Shown here: piece by piece, positions 11,505 through 22,009 of the stretch | Position numbering within the stretch: the stretch's first letter is position 1 | How the letters are laid out: every line of letters begins with the position of its first letter | Program-made: the position numbers and the translations under genes | The notes under the pieces: model-generated | Told to the model about the DNA's origin: nothing | Database searches by the model: none | The model's input: the letters and a program-made list of their open reading frames with translations, nothing else | NCBI GenBank assembly: GCA_049999765.1 | Contig: JBNGIQ010007790.1 | Location: 1-39,868, forward strand | Length of the DNA stretch: 39,868 nt | Direction of reading: 5' to 3' | From: Phaeoceros laevis | Lineage: Eukaryota; Anthocerotophyta; Anthocerotopsida; Notothyladales

Positions 11505-12295
11505 ACTCAGGGCCCGGGCCCTCCGGGCTGTGTATCTTTTATACAGTTGGTTGGAGTGATCCTATGGGTGGAGTTGCTAGGTGATGTGTAATTTTTGTAG
11601 CTCATTCAGAGTCATCATACCCCCTGGGGCCTTTAGCTCCGTGGGAAGACAGGTTTTGACATCTCATCAGCTGGACCTAAGCTAAGCCAATCCTTCACAC
11701 CATTGTATGTAGAGTAGCGTTCGTGTCTCGTTGTAATACTTTGTTCCATTCATCAAGTGAACTGTAAAGGAAGTTGTGCAATTCCCACTTTACCGTGTCC
11801 TAGTCGTGCAACAATTGTCAATCTCTTCTCCATCAGACCCCTTTCAGCGCCCTTTTCGTCATTGAATTCAGCTCTCCTTATTACCTCTTTCAGCTATCTC
11901 TTCTTGACTCAATTACGCTCTCCTTCCTAATCCGGAGATATGTCCATAGTCGACTCTTTCTGTAATAACCAACTTGTGGCCTCCATTGTCTTCCGTCCAC
12001 GCTAAGTATGTGTGCCCATCTTGCACGCAAATCTCTTGCCCACCTTGCACGCGACGAATCTTGTCTATCTTGCACTCGAAGTATCTAATGAAGCACGTTC
12101 TTCCCTGCATCCGCAAAGCAATCTAAGTTTCATGCTGATAGTCTACACACCTGGGCAAGATTCGACATGTGGCAAGGAAGCCGTCTTCCGGCCATGGTCA
12201 ACAGCGCCAAGTGGCAAAACCAGCCGCGAAGTTATTGCACAACAAGGGCGAATCTGGACTGTGCGGTGGTGCGACTCCAGAGCTAGTGTCCAGCA
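11505..12295. other. Intergenic: PRK 3' region to thioredoxin z copy 1
   Basis: Should hold the PRK 3' untranslated region and the promoter of the first thioredoxin z gene. A short motif, cttgcac, is repeated three times at about 12015-12080. No other gene-like signal was seen. Confidence 0.5.
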
Positions 12296-13173
12296 ATGGT
12301 GGCTGGGGCGGTTGCCTTGGCTGTTGTGGCAGGAATCCCTCTTGGATTGGCACAACATGCTTCGTCCGGTTTCCGGGCAGTCGATTGTTCCACCGTACGG
12401 CAAGCGGGGGTAGGGTTACGGAATTTCCAGCCAGTCACGAGTCTTCGAGGCACTGCCTGGAGGAAGTCATCTGGTTCCGCCGCTAGGTTTCGACCTGGTT
12501 CAGCTCGAGCCGAGATTCTTGTGGTGAGCTCTCTTGAAAATCCCATCCCCTCTTCGTGAGTAGATTTTCTGGATTCAGGGCTGTGCCCTGTGAGCTCACA
12601 CTAATGCTGGCCTTCCAGCAAAAGGTGTCGGCAAAAGAACTCAATGACATTCTTACCAACGAGAGAACGCAACCTCTGGTGCTGGATTTCTATGCCACTT
12701 GGTGTGGACCCTGTGTCATACTCGCGCAGGAGCTGGAAATGGTGAGGCCATGGCCTTGGTTGCATTGGTTGTTGCTCAAATTTTTGTTCAATCTCGGATG
12801 TCCACAGCTTCAGCTGACAGTGGTTGCCTCATGTCTCAGCTAGCGGTGCAGTACGGCCACAATGTCCGGTTTTTGAAAGTCGACACGGATGAGGAATATG
12901 AACTTGCAAACCAGATGCAGGTCGGTGTTTGACACGGGTTTTTGTTTTCTGTTCGTCTGCACTGATATGACGCTGAGTCTATCGTTCTTTTTTTCCAATT
13001 TTAGTCTGGGGTCTCATTGCTGTTCTTGCCATGCTTGGCAGGTAAGGGGCTTGCCTACCATGATCTTCGTTAGCCAGGATCCTGAGAAGCTGGCTATTCG
13101 CACAGAGGGTCTACTTCCTCCTCAAGTTATCCGTGATATCATTGAAAAGGAGCTCTCTGCTGAACCCTTCTAA
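12296..13173 (+). CDS. TRXZ: Thioredoxin z (CITRX type), tandem copy 1
   Basis: Plastid thioredoxin; in Arabidopsis TRX z is a subunit of the plastid-encoded RNA polymerase complex and is needed for plastid transcription. Exons 12296-12523, 12619-12741, 12840-12920 and 13042-13173 join to 187 residues. The first exon (76 residues) is Ala, Ser and Arg rich and fits a transit peptide. The mature part starts QKVSAKELNDIL, carries the active site DFYATWCGPC, then VRGLPT with the cis-proline, and the diagnostic [12 protein letters not shown]. These features fit TRX z better than the m, f, x or y types. Copy 2 follows 523 bases downstream on the same strand with the same exon plan. Identification by motif recall only; a phylogeny would settle the type. 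Confidence 0.86.
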
Positions 13174-13696
13174 TGCAAGCCTCCAACTGCCACTATGCCA
13201 TTCTTCCAGACTGATGAGACCTCCTGACATCTCTCTATCCTCTTGTAAGTTCGTTATCCCCCATTCCTTTTCAACCCTGCCTGCACACCCTGGCCTCGCA
13301 GGCTCAATCAAGTACATGGCTGCAAATTGGGCACTGTTTCGTGGAAGTATGGATGGCTTCCGGTGATGAGACTTCTGTGTCCCGGCGCAGGTGTAAAAGA
13401 AGCAACAGTCAGGACTCTGGGATGTTCAGTGAGACGAGCTGCTACCTCGAGACAGTTCATAGAAGTTTACTATCGTCTAAATACCGAGAATTTATCGGTT
13501 GCTATTTGGTAAATATCCCAGCGGCGATACACTTTCCCGAGAAGCCCCACAGCCGGCTTCAGGAAGCGGCATGGCTAGCCGGGAAGCTTGGTCAGGAAAG
13601 TCCGCGCGCAACTAGACTAGTACCAGGGAGTAGGATATGGACACACCAGGCATTCCTTGAGATATCAGAGGAAAGGTTCAGTTGATCGGTGGAACA
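13174..13696. other. Intergenic between the two thioredoxin z genes
   Basis: This 523-base spacer should contain the 3' end of copy 1 and the promoter of copy 2. No further open frame or repeat of the leader exon was seen. Confidence 0.5.
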
Positions 13697-14617
13697 ATGG
13701 TGGCGCCGGCGGCTCATTCTGCTGTGAACTCGATCACAATCCTGCCCGCGTCTCTGCAAGCACGGCAGACAGGTGTGGTGTGCCCTTCCAGCTGCCGTGT
13801 GGCTCGGGCTCATGCTGCTCCTGCAGTTCGAGGCCGAGGGTTAGGGTACGAAAGAGTGCGTCCTTCCCTGGCAAGCTCGAAGTTCAGAGATGCCGGTGTC
13901 AGGAAAGCCTTCCCGGGCTGTGGTGCCCCGGCTAGGGTTCGTGTTGGTGCAGCTCGATCCAGCCTGGTGGTGAGCTCCCGCGTTCCCTTCTGGAGAAAAA
14001 ATCTTTGGGGTTTGCATTTAGAGTGGAAGAAATTGGTCTTAACACTTCCACACTCAGCAAAAAGTGACAGCCAAGGAATTGGATGAGATTCTAGCCGACG
14101 ACAGAACTCAACCAGTGGTGGTGGATTTCTATGCTCTTTGGTGTGGACCCTGCCTCGTGCTTGCTCAACTACTGGACAAGGTAGGAACTGTCTGCTTCGG
14201 TATGAATGCATCACCAGAGACGGAGGGTGTGATGGTGTTGAATTAACATGACCTTCTTTCTCTTTCAATGGGCTTGTGCTGATAATCTCATTTTTATGGG
14301 TGTCAGCTGTCGGTTGAGTATGGTGATGCTGTTCGCTTTGTGAAAGTTGATACGGATGCTGAGCCCGAGTTTGCTGAAGAGATGGAGGTGAGTGTGTGGT
14401 CTTTCTTTCTGTCGTATGGTGCTCATTGCAGTATTCCGTGTTCCCTGACGAGCTCTGTTGCCAATGGTGGCAGATCCGGGGCCTCCCAACCTTGGTTTTT
14501 GTGAGTCCAGACTCGAAGAAACAAGCAATACGTACTGAGGGTCTCCTGCCGGAAAAGGTGATTCGGGAAATCATAGAAAAGGAGCTCAAAGTACCCACGC
14601 CTGTTGCTGCCACTTGA
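13697..14617 (+). CDS. TRXZ: Thioredoxin z (CITRX type), tandem copy 2
   Basis: Exons 13697-13969, 14058-14180, 14307-14387 and 14474-14617 join to 206 residues. Exons 2 and 3 have exactly the same lengths (123 and 81 bases) and phases as in copy 1, so this is a tandem duplicate. The active site is WCGPC preceded by AL instead of AT, followed by [22 protein letters not shown] and [12 protein letters not shown] are kept, so the protein should be active. The leader exon (91 residues) and the C-terminus (KVPTPVAAT) differ strongly from copy 1, which suggests the copies are not very recent and may differ in import or partners. The start at 13697 (MVAPAAHS) parallels MVAGAVAL in copy 1. Confidence 0.86.
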
Positions 14618-15119
14618 AGCTAGTCACTTCAACTTCGGAACAAAACTTGGGCTTGCTACCGCTGGAAAATCCAGCTCGCCCTGCGTCTTTGTATTCCAAG
14701 TTGCAGCACTGCCTGACAAGGCCCAGAGCAATGAAGCAATCTTTCTGGGTTAGGAGTCTTCGAACTTGTTTGCACGAATGTAAGAGAACTAACAACAAGG
14801 AGAACAGAGATCTTGATGATTATGCCGGCATGGTTAACCCTTGGAAAATGGAGCCCCGCACTGGTGTTTGAACAACCATTGTCCCAAATAAAGTGACGAA
14901 GAAAAGCATCTGATGCGCTAAGCAGATCCCAACCACAAAATCGCTGCTTGGGGGCAATGCTCCCCACCATTGAGAGGAACCCTCTTCGAGGACTGACAAA
15001 AAACATCCAGATTTTGGTTAGAAGAAGAAGAGATAGAGAGGATCACTTGTACAATGCCAAACGTACACAGATTTAGCCATGTACGGTCAACATCCACTAC
15101 ACTTTGTGCACAGATCAGC

Positions 15120-15153
15120 CAAAGCTGATCTCCAGTCAAAGCTGATCTCCAGT
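15120..15153. repeat. 17-bp tandem duplication
   Basis: Two exact copies of caaagctgatctccagt placed head to tail in the spacer after thioredoxin z copy 2. Confidence 0.9.
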
Positions 15154-16140
15154 GAAGTGTATGAACCTTTGTACCTCGCCGTTTGTTAGATAGAGAGAAA
15201 AAACCTCGCGAGGTAAGTAAAGAATTGCTCGCATCCATGATTGGTGGGTGCCGAAACCAGATTAGTCTTTTCCCGCCGGAAATTGGACAAGAGGACAAAA
15301 AGCACGAGTTACCACAGGGACAGACTTGACATTACCCATACTATAGCCGGGCCTCTTGACAGTCGGGTACTAAGAGCCATCTGATGATGGTCTTGTATCC
15401 CCAAATTTTGGATGAATCGATGTAGCACGATATGACTTCAAGAGGAGCATGGTCTCGGTGCTTTTACCAATTGTGGTGTACTGTGAATTTGTGACTTACA
15501 GGAACTTTGAGACATGGCTCAGTTGCCAGCTGGTCGGTCCCCTCCATGTACTGCTGGAATATGAGCTGCAAATCGGACCCTGCTGCCTGCCTCCACCTCC
15601 AACCCGCGTGAGCAAGTCCTCTTGCCCGCGCCACGGATTCTCACCCTAACATGTGCCCACTGACACGCCACGCCCTAACCGCTCGGTTGGAGTTGCTGTT
15701 TCGCCATGCCACCGATCTGGTTGATGCCCTTTCTGAGCATCTTGCCTTGCTCGCCTCAGATCGGCGCGGGTCCCGCAGAAATTCCTGCATAGACTGGGGT
15801 CCTCCGGTTCCTCTCATAATGTGATCCTTCGTGCGTAGCCAAGTTGTGCCTCCAATCGAGTAACAATCTTTTCCGTCGGGATGCACCAGTCTGTATGGAA
15901 AATCAGCGCTGCGTTGGGTTCAGAATTCTTTGAGTCCCCCACTCACACTGTAGGAAGAAGAAGAAGTTCTAAGCTTTACTATGTATGGTTGTTGGGTCCA
16001 TGGACCACATGCTTGTGATAGAGAGGATCACAGTGATACTGGGAGTGACCTCTGCGGAATAACGGCAGAGATCAGTAGTCTAGCTGTGTACCCTAGGAGG
16101 AAACTTCCCTCCCAAGACTCTAAAAACCCTCCCAGGAAAA

Positions 16141-16198
16141 TTCCCTCATGACTTCCGCCTAAATAGAACTTCCCTCATAACTTCCGCCTAAATAGAAC
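16141..16198. repeat. 29-bp tandem duplication, also found dispersed
   Basis: Two copies, 16141-16169 and 16170-16198, differing by one base (catgact against cataact). The segment cctcatgacttccgc recurs at 29292-29306 downstream of the BURP gene, followed by a similar tail (ggcat, then tatgttt), so this looks like part of a dispersed element and not only a local duplication. Confidence 0.8.
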
Positions 16199-16435
16199 TG
16201 CTACGGGCATCTAAATATATGTTTGCCTCATGACCTTTCCTTCAAATTTGTTCTCTATGGGTACTTCTATTATCATTCAAACCCTCATGATATTGCTATA
16301 TATGAGAGACTAGATGAGGGTGGAACAACTCTCTCACTCTCAACTGTATAGGCTGGCGACGTTGTGCCACAACCTTACAACTACAAGCTCTAAGGAAGCT
16401 CTCAAATCTAGGAAATCTTCTTACTAGATTTTCCC

Positions 16436-17923
16436 ATGGATCACTTGGTGGCTATAGCATCGTAAGTTTTAATAGTCTTGCTAGTGAGTGTTTTACAAGA
16501 CTGTCCATGGTCGCCTGAGTGAGCTTAAAGTCATGGTTGTTTTTGTGGGTACTTGATTATGTCAATTGAGGATGACGTAATTAATGGTTATCATCATGAA
16601 TTTTGCATTTGTGAACTCTAGGGATAATGAGTCAGAGGCAACTTTCAAACAAGGTCAAGGAACTCAAGCAAGGCCAAGTCTCTTGTTGGATTTGCCCGGT
16701 GACATATTGGAGCTTATTATGCTCAAACAAGATGCACGCAGTGAGGCTGTAACTAGGTCGGTGTGCCACAACTTCAATCAAGTGACGCAAGGGCCCTTTT
16801 ATGGATTGCGCCGAAGGAGGCATGAGATTAATACAGTCGAGCAAAGAGAGCCAGAATACAGCCCACTGTTATTGCCGACATTTAGTACAAACAACTACCC
16901 GCTGGGTTGGGATGTAGTGAAAGAGAAATGGTGCTCCCTCCCTCCGCTTGACTTTCTTCCACAAGGCCGTGTGGAGAGACATCTCAGCGTTCAAGGAAAC
17001 TCCAATGGGCTCTTATGTTACCTCTATAGCATAAATATGCACCAGGACAATGGCCAAAGTCGCGTTTTTAGAATTTGCGTGTGTAATCCACTCACGCGAT
17101 CGTCAGCTTTTTTTAGACCTCCTAGTCAGCCTAAGGGTATATATACATGTATAGGTCAGGTTGTCCTACACACAAAAAAGGGTGGCTCGGGGTTTGCTCT
17201 CTACGACCTCACATACATGCCTGACAAATTGCAAAAGTTGGAGAGTGGTACCGGACCTGTCAAGACTCAGTTTGGGACATGGCTGTCTATGAAGCGCACC
17301 CCAAGCATTGAAACTCATAGGCTACATAAACTTACCAGAGCAATTTTGGTCAATTATGAAGTGATCTCTGTGTTATGCAAAAGGGACTTACCGCCCATAT
17401 TTGGACATATACAATGTCAACTTTCCTTGTGAGCTACAACATCGACAAAGGGGTGTGGGAAGAAACTCTTGTAACTGGTGTTCCGTGGGTAGAAACTCTT
17501 GTAACTCGCGTCCCAGGGGCAGTGAGATACAAATTTCCTAGGCAAGACATGTCATTGTTAAATTTAGATGGAGGACTGTGGTTGGTCGATTTTCCTCCAA
17601 ATCAGGTTCCACTAAGTGCAACAAGTGGCACAATTGTCCACATCTACAAATATGAGCAGAATGTCAAGACCTTCGTCCAATTCGATTCAGCTCAAATTCC
17701 GCCCACCACTGTGGTGCAATCAAGTAATAACATGAGCTCCACTATTTCTTTCATGATGAAATCCGACAAAGATCCAATCATGACATATGATATATTGACC
17801 AAAGGTGGTCAAATTGTGCCCCCTAGTCTTCTAACTGATCATATTAAAGACACTCGTGTTCCAGTTGAGATCTATAGCAAGCCTTATAGTGGCTTCCAAC
17901 TTAGTCTGACCTCAATAACATGA
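16436..17923 (+). CDS. F-box protein, frameshifted (possible pseudogene)
   Basis: F-box proteins select substrates for SCF ubiquitin ligases. A short first exon, 16436-16461 (MDHLVAIA plus two bases), joins by a GT-AG intron to 16622 onward in the correct phase. The F-box is the stretch SLLLDLPGDILELIML and what follows. Downstream regions such as WCSLPPLDFLP and VCNPLTRSSAFF resemble the C-terminal part of kelch or FBA-type F-box proteins. Frame 1 stops at 17432, while the homologous-looking continuation (FLVSYNIDKGVWEE) is in another frame, open from 17375 to 17923. A one-base shift in this overlap would join them to roughly 430 residues. A 30-bp tandem duplication at 17461-17520 adds ten residues (ETLVT twice). 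Either a young pseudogene or a sequence error; an intron short enough to fix the frame is not credible. Confidence 0.58.
17461..17520 (+). repeat. 30-bp tandem duplication inside the F-box gene
   Basis: Two diverged copies (17461-17490, 17491-17520), each starting agaaactcttgtaact. The length is a multiple of three, so it repeats ten residues without shifting the frame. Confidence 0.85.
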
Positions 17924-18501
17924 GTTCCATGCTAGTTTAATATGTAAACTTTAGTTAGGCTAGTTAGGCAAACGCTAGTTGGTTCGTCTCAACTAGGCTA
18001 GTTAAGCACGAAGTGGTTCGAGAGTTCCACGACGCACCTTGACGTACTCCCTGGAATTCAACAACATACTGGAATTCATTCATTCATTCATGAGCTCTTG
18101 TAAGAACCAAGTCCACTAGCTTTGAGATACTTTTCTAGAGAGTTTTAAGATATAGATATTTTAAACATGTCATTCACCAAATCCAACAAGCCACTTGGCC
18201 CTCCTTGAGTTTCTTGTGGTTTTTCTCTTCTTTTGAAGTTCTTGCATCCTCACCCTACATGCGGGGCATGCGGCAAATTCATGCCCAGCTAGAGGGAATT
18301 ACGACAGGTTGCAATGAGGCAAGTTTTCGCCTCGAATGTGGATTCATGAATGGCTCTATGTTATGGTTAGCCACGAGACTGGTAAGTGATTTGTAGATTG
18401 CAAATTTGTACATTTACAATAGCGCCTACTAGTACAGCCACAGCCGCTACAGCGAGTTTGCTAAAATGGTTCTAGTTGAAGTGTGCGGTTAAGTAAGGTC
18501 G
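17924..18501. other. Convergent spacer between the F-box gene and the receptor kinase
   Basis: Holds the 3' ends of both flanking genes. The motif ctagttagg or ctagttaag appears several times at about 17930-18005, and ctggaattca occurs twice near 18050-18080. No gene-like frame. Confidence 0.45.
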
Positions 18502-21500
18502 TTAAGGAGGTGCAAGGACGTTAGTGTACATGTGGACAAGCTGATGCGGATGCGACCTGGTGGTGCTGCTGCCACGTCGCAGCGCGGCCAGCTGCGACTC
18601 CACGTCACGCATGGAGGGCCGCTTCCCGGGCGAGTCCTCGGTGCACAGCAGCGCGATGGCCAGCACGGCAGCCATCTCGGAGCGGTGCAGGTCCAGCTCC
18701 TCCTCCAGCACGTACGTCTGCCCTTTGAGCCGCTCGTCCAGCACGCCGTCCAGGACCTCGTCCAGCGCCAGCCTGGTGAGCGGGCGACCGGCGAACCCGG
18801 TGCTCACCGTCTTCCGCATCCACGTCACCATGCTGAGTCCACTGTCCACGAAGCAGGCGTCGATGGGCGACTTCCCCGTCAGCAGCTCCATGAGCACCAC
18901 CCCGAAGCTGTACACGTCGCTCTTCTCGCTGATCTTGAGCGTGTAGGCGTACTCGGGCGCGATGTAGCCGTACGTGCCGACGATGTTGGTGAAGGTGGAC
19001 AGGCTGGCGGCGGCGTCGGCGCGGTCGACCAGCTTGGCCAGCCCGAAGTCAGTCACGTGAGGCTGCATTCCGTCGTCCAGCAGGATGTTGGACGACTTGA
19101 TGTCGCGGTGGATGACGCGCGGCGTGCAGTCATGGTGGAAGTAGGCGACGGCCTGCGCGGTTCCCAGCGCGATACTGAACCGCGCGTTCCAGTCCAGCAC
19201 GGTCGCACCCCCACCGTGCAGCGCGTCCGCGAGGCTGCCGTTGGCGATGTACTCGTACACGATGTAGTTGCAGTCCTCGTTCCAGCAGAATCCCAGCACT
19301 TTGACGATGTTCTTGTGCCGGATCTTGCCCGCCGCTCTGATCTCGTTGCAGTAGCTCTCGTACAGCGAGATGTGGTTCTGGCCGTAACTGCTGCTGCCGC
19401 CCTGCTCGTTGCCCTCGTCGACCGCGCGGTTCCGGGACCGACTGCCGCCGGTGATTTTCTTCACCGCCACCGGCTCGCCGGTGACCGGCATGACGGCCTT
19501 GTACACGGTTCCGCACCCGCCGGCGCCGATGACGGCGTCGTCGGTGATGCTCTCGGCCACGGCGACGATACGGGCGTTTGGGATGGCCACTGAGAACGTC
19601 ACCGCGTGGTGCTTCTGGACGGCGTCCGGCTGGAAGTGGTCATCGTCCGGTTCCGGCAGCACGCTCAGAGCGAAGCTCAAGCCGACGCCGTCCTTGAGCT
19701 TGTCCGTGTCCAGGGACGGCTGAACCAGGCTGGTCTTCTTCCGCCGGAGAAGCTTGTATGAAATCAGGGCGCAAATGGACAGAAGGACGGCGATGGCTGC
19801 CAGGACGACGCCCACGATCGAGCCGGTGCTCAGCCTGATCGATCCCAGTTGCAAAAGAACGCACAGAATAAAAGTTAGAAGTGTGCGTGACCCTGGTGTT
19901 GGGGCTCCAGGTGGGAAACGAGATTTGGAAGCAGCATGTTTACGTATGGGCGCAGGAATCAAGGACGATTGAGGGATGGAGGATGCATTTGCAGGAGTAT
20001 ACCTTTTAGGTTTGTGAGCAGAAGCGGTGAGAGAGGAACTGCTGACGCCGATGAGACCAGGATTTCCGGCGGAGACGAATTTGGGCATATTGGCCAGCTC
20101 GGTGGGCACGGAGCCCGTCAGATTGTTGTAAGACACGTCGATGTTGTCAAGGAATTGGAGGTCGACGAGGCTGGAAGGAATTGGCCCTGCATAAATTCCA
20201 CACATTGATGGGCTCACATTGATCAGTATAGTCTAAGACCAGCCGTGGCATGTTCGAGGATTCTGAGCGGCATCTTAAGCTTGGAGACCACCCGAAACAG
20301 GGTTCTAGTGACACAGTTTGCGAGGTGGCTTGCTGGGTATATCAAGAAGAACATACATGTTTGTTGCGTGCAAGCTTAAGCTTATGGTAGTACTTACCTG
20401 AGAGGTGGTTGTGGGAGACGTTCAAGTACTCCAAGCTTTTGCAGTTTTCGAGGTCTGGTATGACACCTGTGCGAGCCAGAATATGCCATGCTTAGTTGTT
20501 TAACCTAAAGTTAGCTATGCTTAGTTTATCAATGCTGAAGCTGGCTGCCCAAAGTTGCAAGTTTCTTATCAAGCTGTTCACAAAACTCACATAAGAAGCC
20601 AGACTAGGTGTAATGAATTTGAACAAGGAGATGAACTCATTGCACCTGTGAGCTCGTTCTCCTGGATGAGCATGTAGATGAGATTCATGAGATTCCCCAG
20701 CTCTGGAGGAATCTCCCCACTCAGTGACGTGTGGTGGATGCTCATGGTGATGAGCAAAGATAGCTTGCCCAGTGTTGCAGGAATAGGACCTGTAACAGGT
20801 TCCAAGACAATCAATAGGCAAAACTGCTTCCGAGTTAATTAATCTGGCCTCCAATTAATTCCACCTGTGCAAACTTGTAATAGCTAGTTTCTCTTTGTTG
20901 TTCAAACTCTTGGAAACCCAACAGAAAATTCAAGATTGAGTGAGGAGTTGTAACCTGTGAAAGGGTTCTCTGACAAGCCCAGAAATATGAGCTTGCCCCA
21001 ATTGCCCAACTCTGGTGGGAGACTGCCTGTCAGTTGGTTTGCACGCACCGTAAAAACGGACAGCGTAGAGAGCTTCCCAAGATCTGCAGGCAGATAACCT
21101 GCATACAATTTCCACAGTTGCATGAATTTAGCTCCAGGGTTAAGATATTAAGCACTGCATGAATCCATGGCCAGCAGCCATGGAACCAATGCTGCCTAAT
21201 GAAATATATGTTCATCTCTGAAAAACTCGTGAAAACTGTTACAAATATATATGCACCTGTGAGCTGATTCTGGTACAATTTAAGCTCCAACAGAGAAGAG
21301 CAGTTTCCCAGCTCTGGAGGAATGGTCCCGTTGAACAAATTGATGCTCAGATCAATCTCCTCCACGAGCGTCAGGAGGCCAAGTGATGCAGGGATGGGGC
21401 CTGTCAAGATCAACCCGTTCTTATTAGAGAAGGGGCACATGCAACATTGATCAAACAAAACGTCAGTTCACTGTCTTGAAATTGAGAACTAGTATTTGAT

Positions 21501-22009
21501 ACAATGCAGCTGGCCAGAACTCACTAAGCATTTGAAACAAGTTTCAACAGTGCTCAACAGGTGTTTAACAAGTGAAGATAACCTGAGAGGCGGTTAGTTG
21601 ACAGAAACAGCTTCTTGAGCATCCTGCAGTTGGCTATGTCCTCGGGAAGGGGCCCCTCCAAGAAGTTGATGGTGAAATCCAGCTTCTCCAGGGAGGTAAG
21701 AGTGCCCAACCTCAAATCCGCAATTCTCCCCGTCAAATTGGAGTTGGGAAGAGCAATTTCCACCACATTCCCCGTCGCAGAGCAAGTCACGAACTGCCAC
21801 CCGCAGGGCCGCTCTCCCAAATCGCTCCTGCCAGATAAAACGCTGGATCGCCATTCCAACAGCGTCTGCTCATCCGCGGATAGGGCAGCAGCAGCCCTCA
21901 CCGATTTCACCTCGATCCCAACTGGCAGAACCAAGAGCACCACCACCACCAACTGCCAATTGCAAATGCTCCCCTGCAGCAATTGCAAGAACCGCATCGA
22001 TTGCCGCAT
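18502..22009 (-). CDS. Leucine-rich-repeat receptor-like protein kinase
   Basis: Plasma-membrane receptor kinase. Seven exons on the minus strand: 21583-22009, 21257-21400, 20955-21098, 20646-20789, 20398-20466, 20003-20186, 18502-19834; joined to 814 residues. A signal peptide with a hydrophobic VVVVLLVLPVG core is followed by the N-terminal cap ADEQTLLEW and about ten LRRs of the plant type (IPxxLGxLxxLxxLxLxxNxLTG). Exons 2-4 are each 144 bases, start and end in phase 1, and encode two repeats. The membrane span is at about 376-398. The kinase shows GAGGCGTV (474-481), VAVKK (Lys496), HRD (613-615), DFG (633-635) and GYIAPEYAYT, so it is an RD kinase and should be active. A basic, Ser/Gly-rich insert lies between Lys496 and helix C. 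Intron 6 (19835-20002, 168 bases) is open in frame. Ligand and subfamily are unknown; an LRR XI-like kinase is a guess. Confidence 0.93.

Larger units (their letters stand above)
14618..16435. other. Intergenic, no recognised gene
   Basis: Contains a 17-bp tandem duplication (15120-15153) and a 29-bp tandem duplication (16141-16198). No open frame looks like a protein. The right end is AT-rich and should contain the promoter of the F-box gene; a TATATATGA near 16297-16305 is a weak TATA candidate. Confidence 0.5.

Noticed and set aside
9680-14617. PRK and the thioredoxin z pair as a functional cluster
   Set aside because: PRK is controlled mainly by f- and m-type thioredoxins, while TRX z acts in plastid transcription; adjacency alone is not evidence.
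18532-19593. Long plus-strand frame of about 350 codons opposite the receptor kinase
   Set aside because: It is the complement of the GC-rich kinase exon; composition is Arg/Gly/His-rich and no domain is seen.
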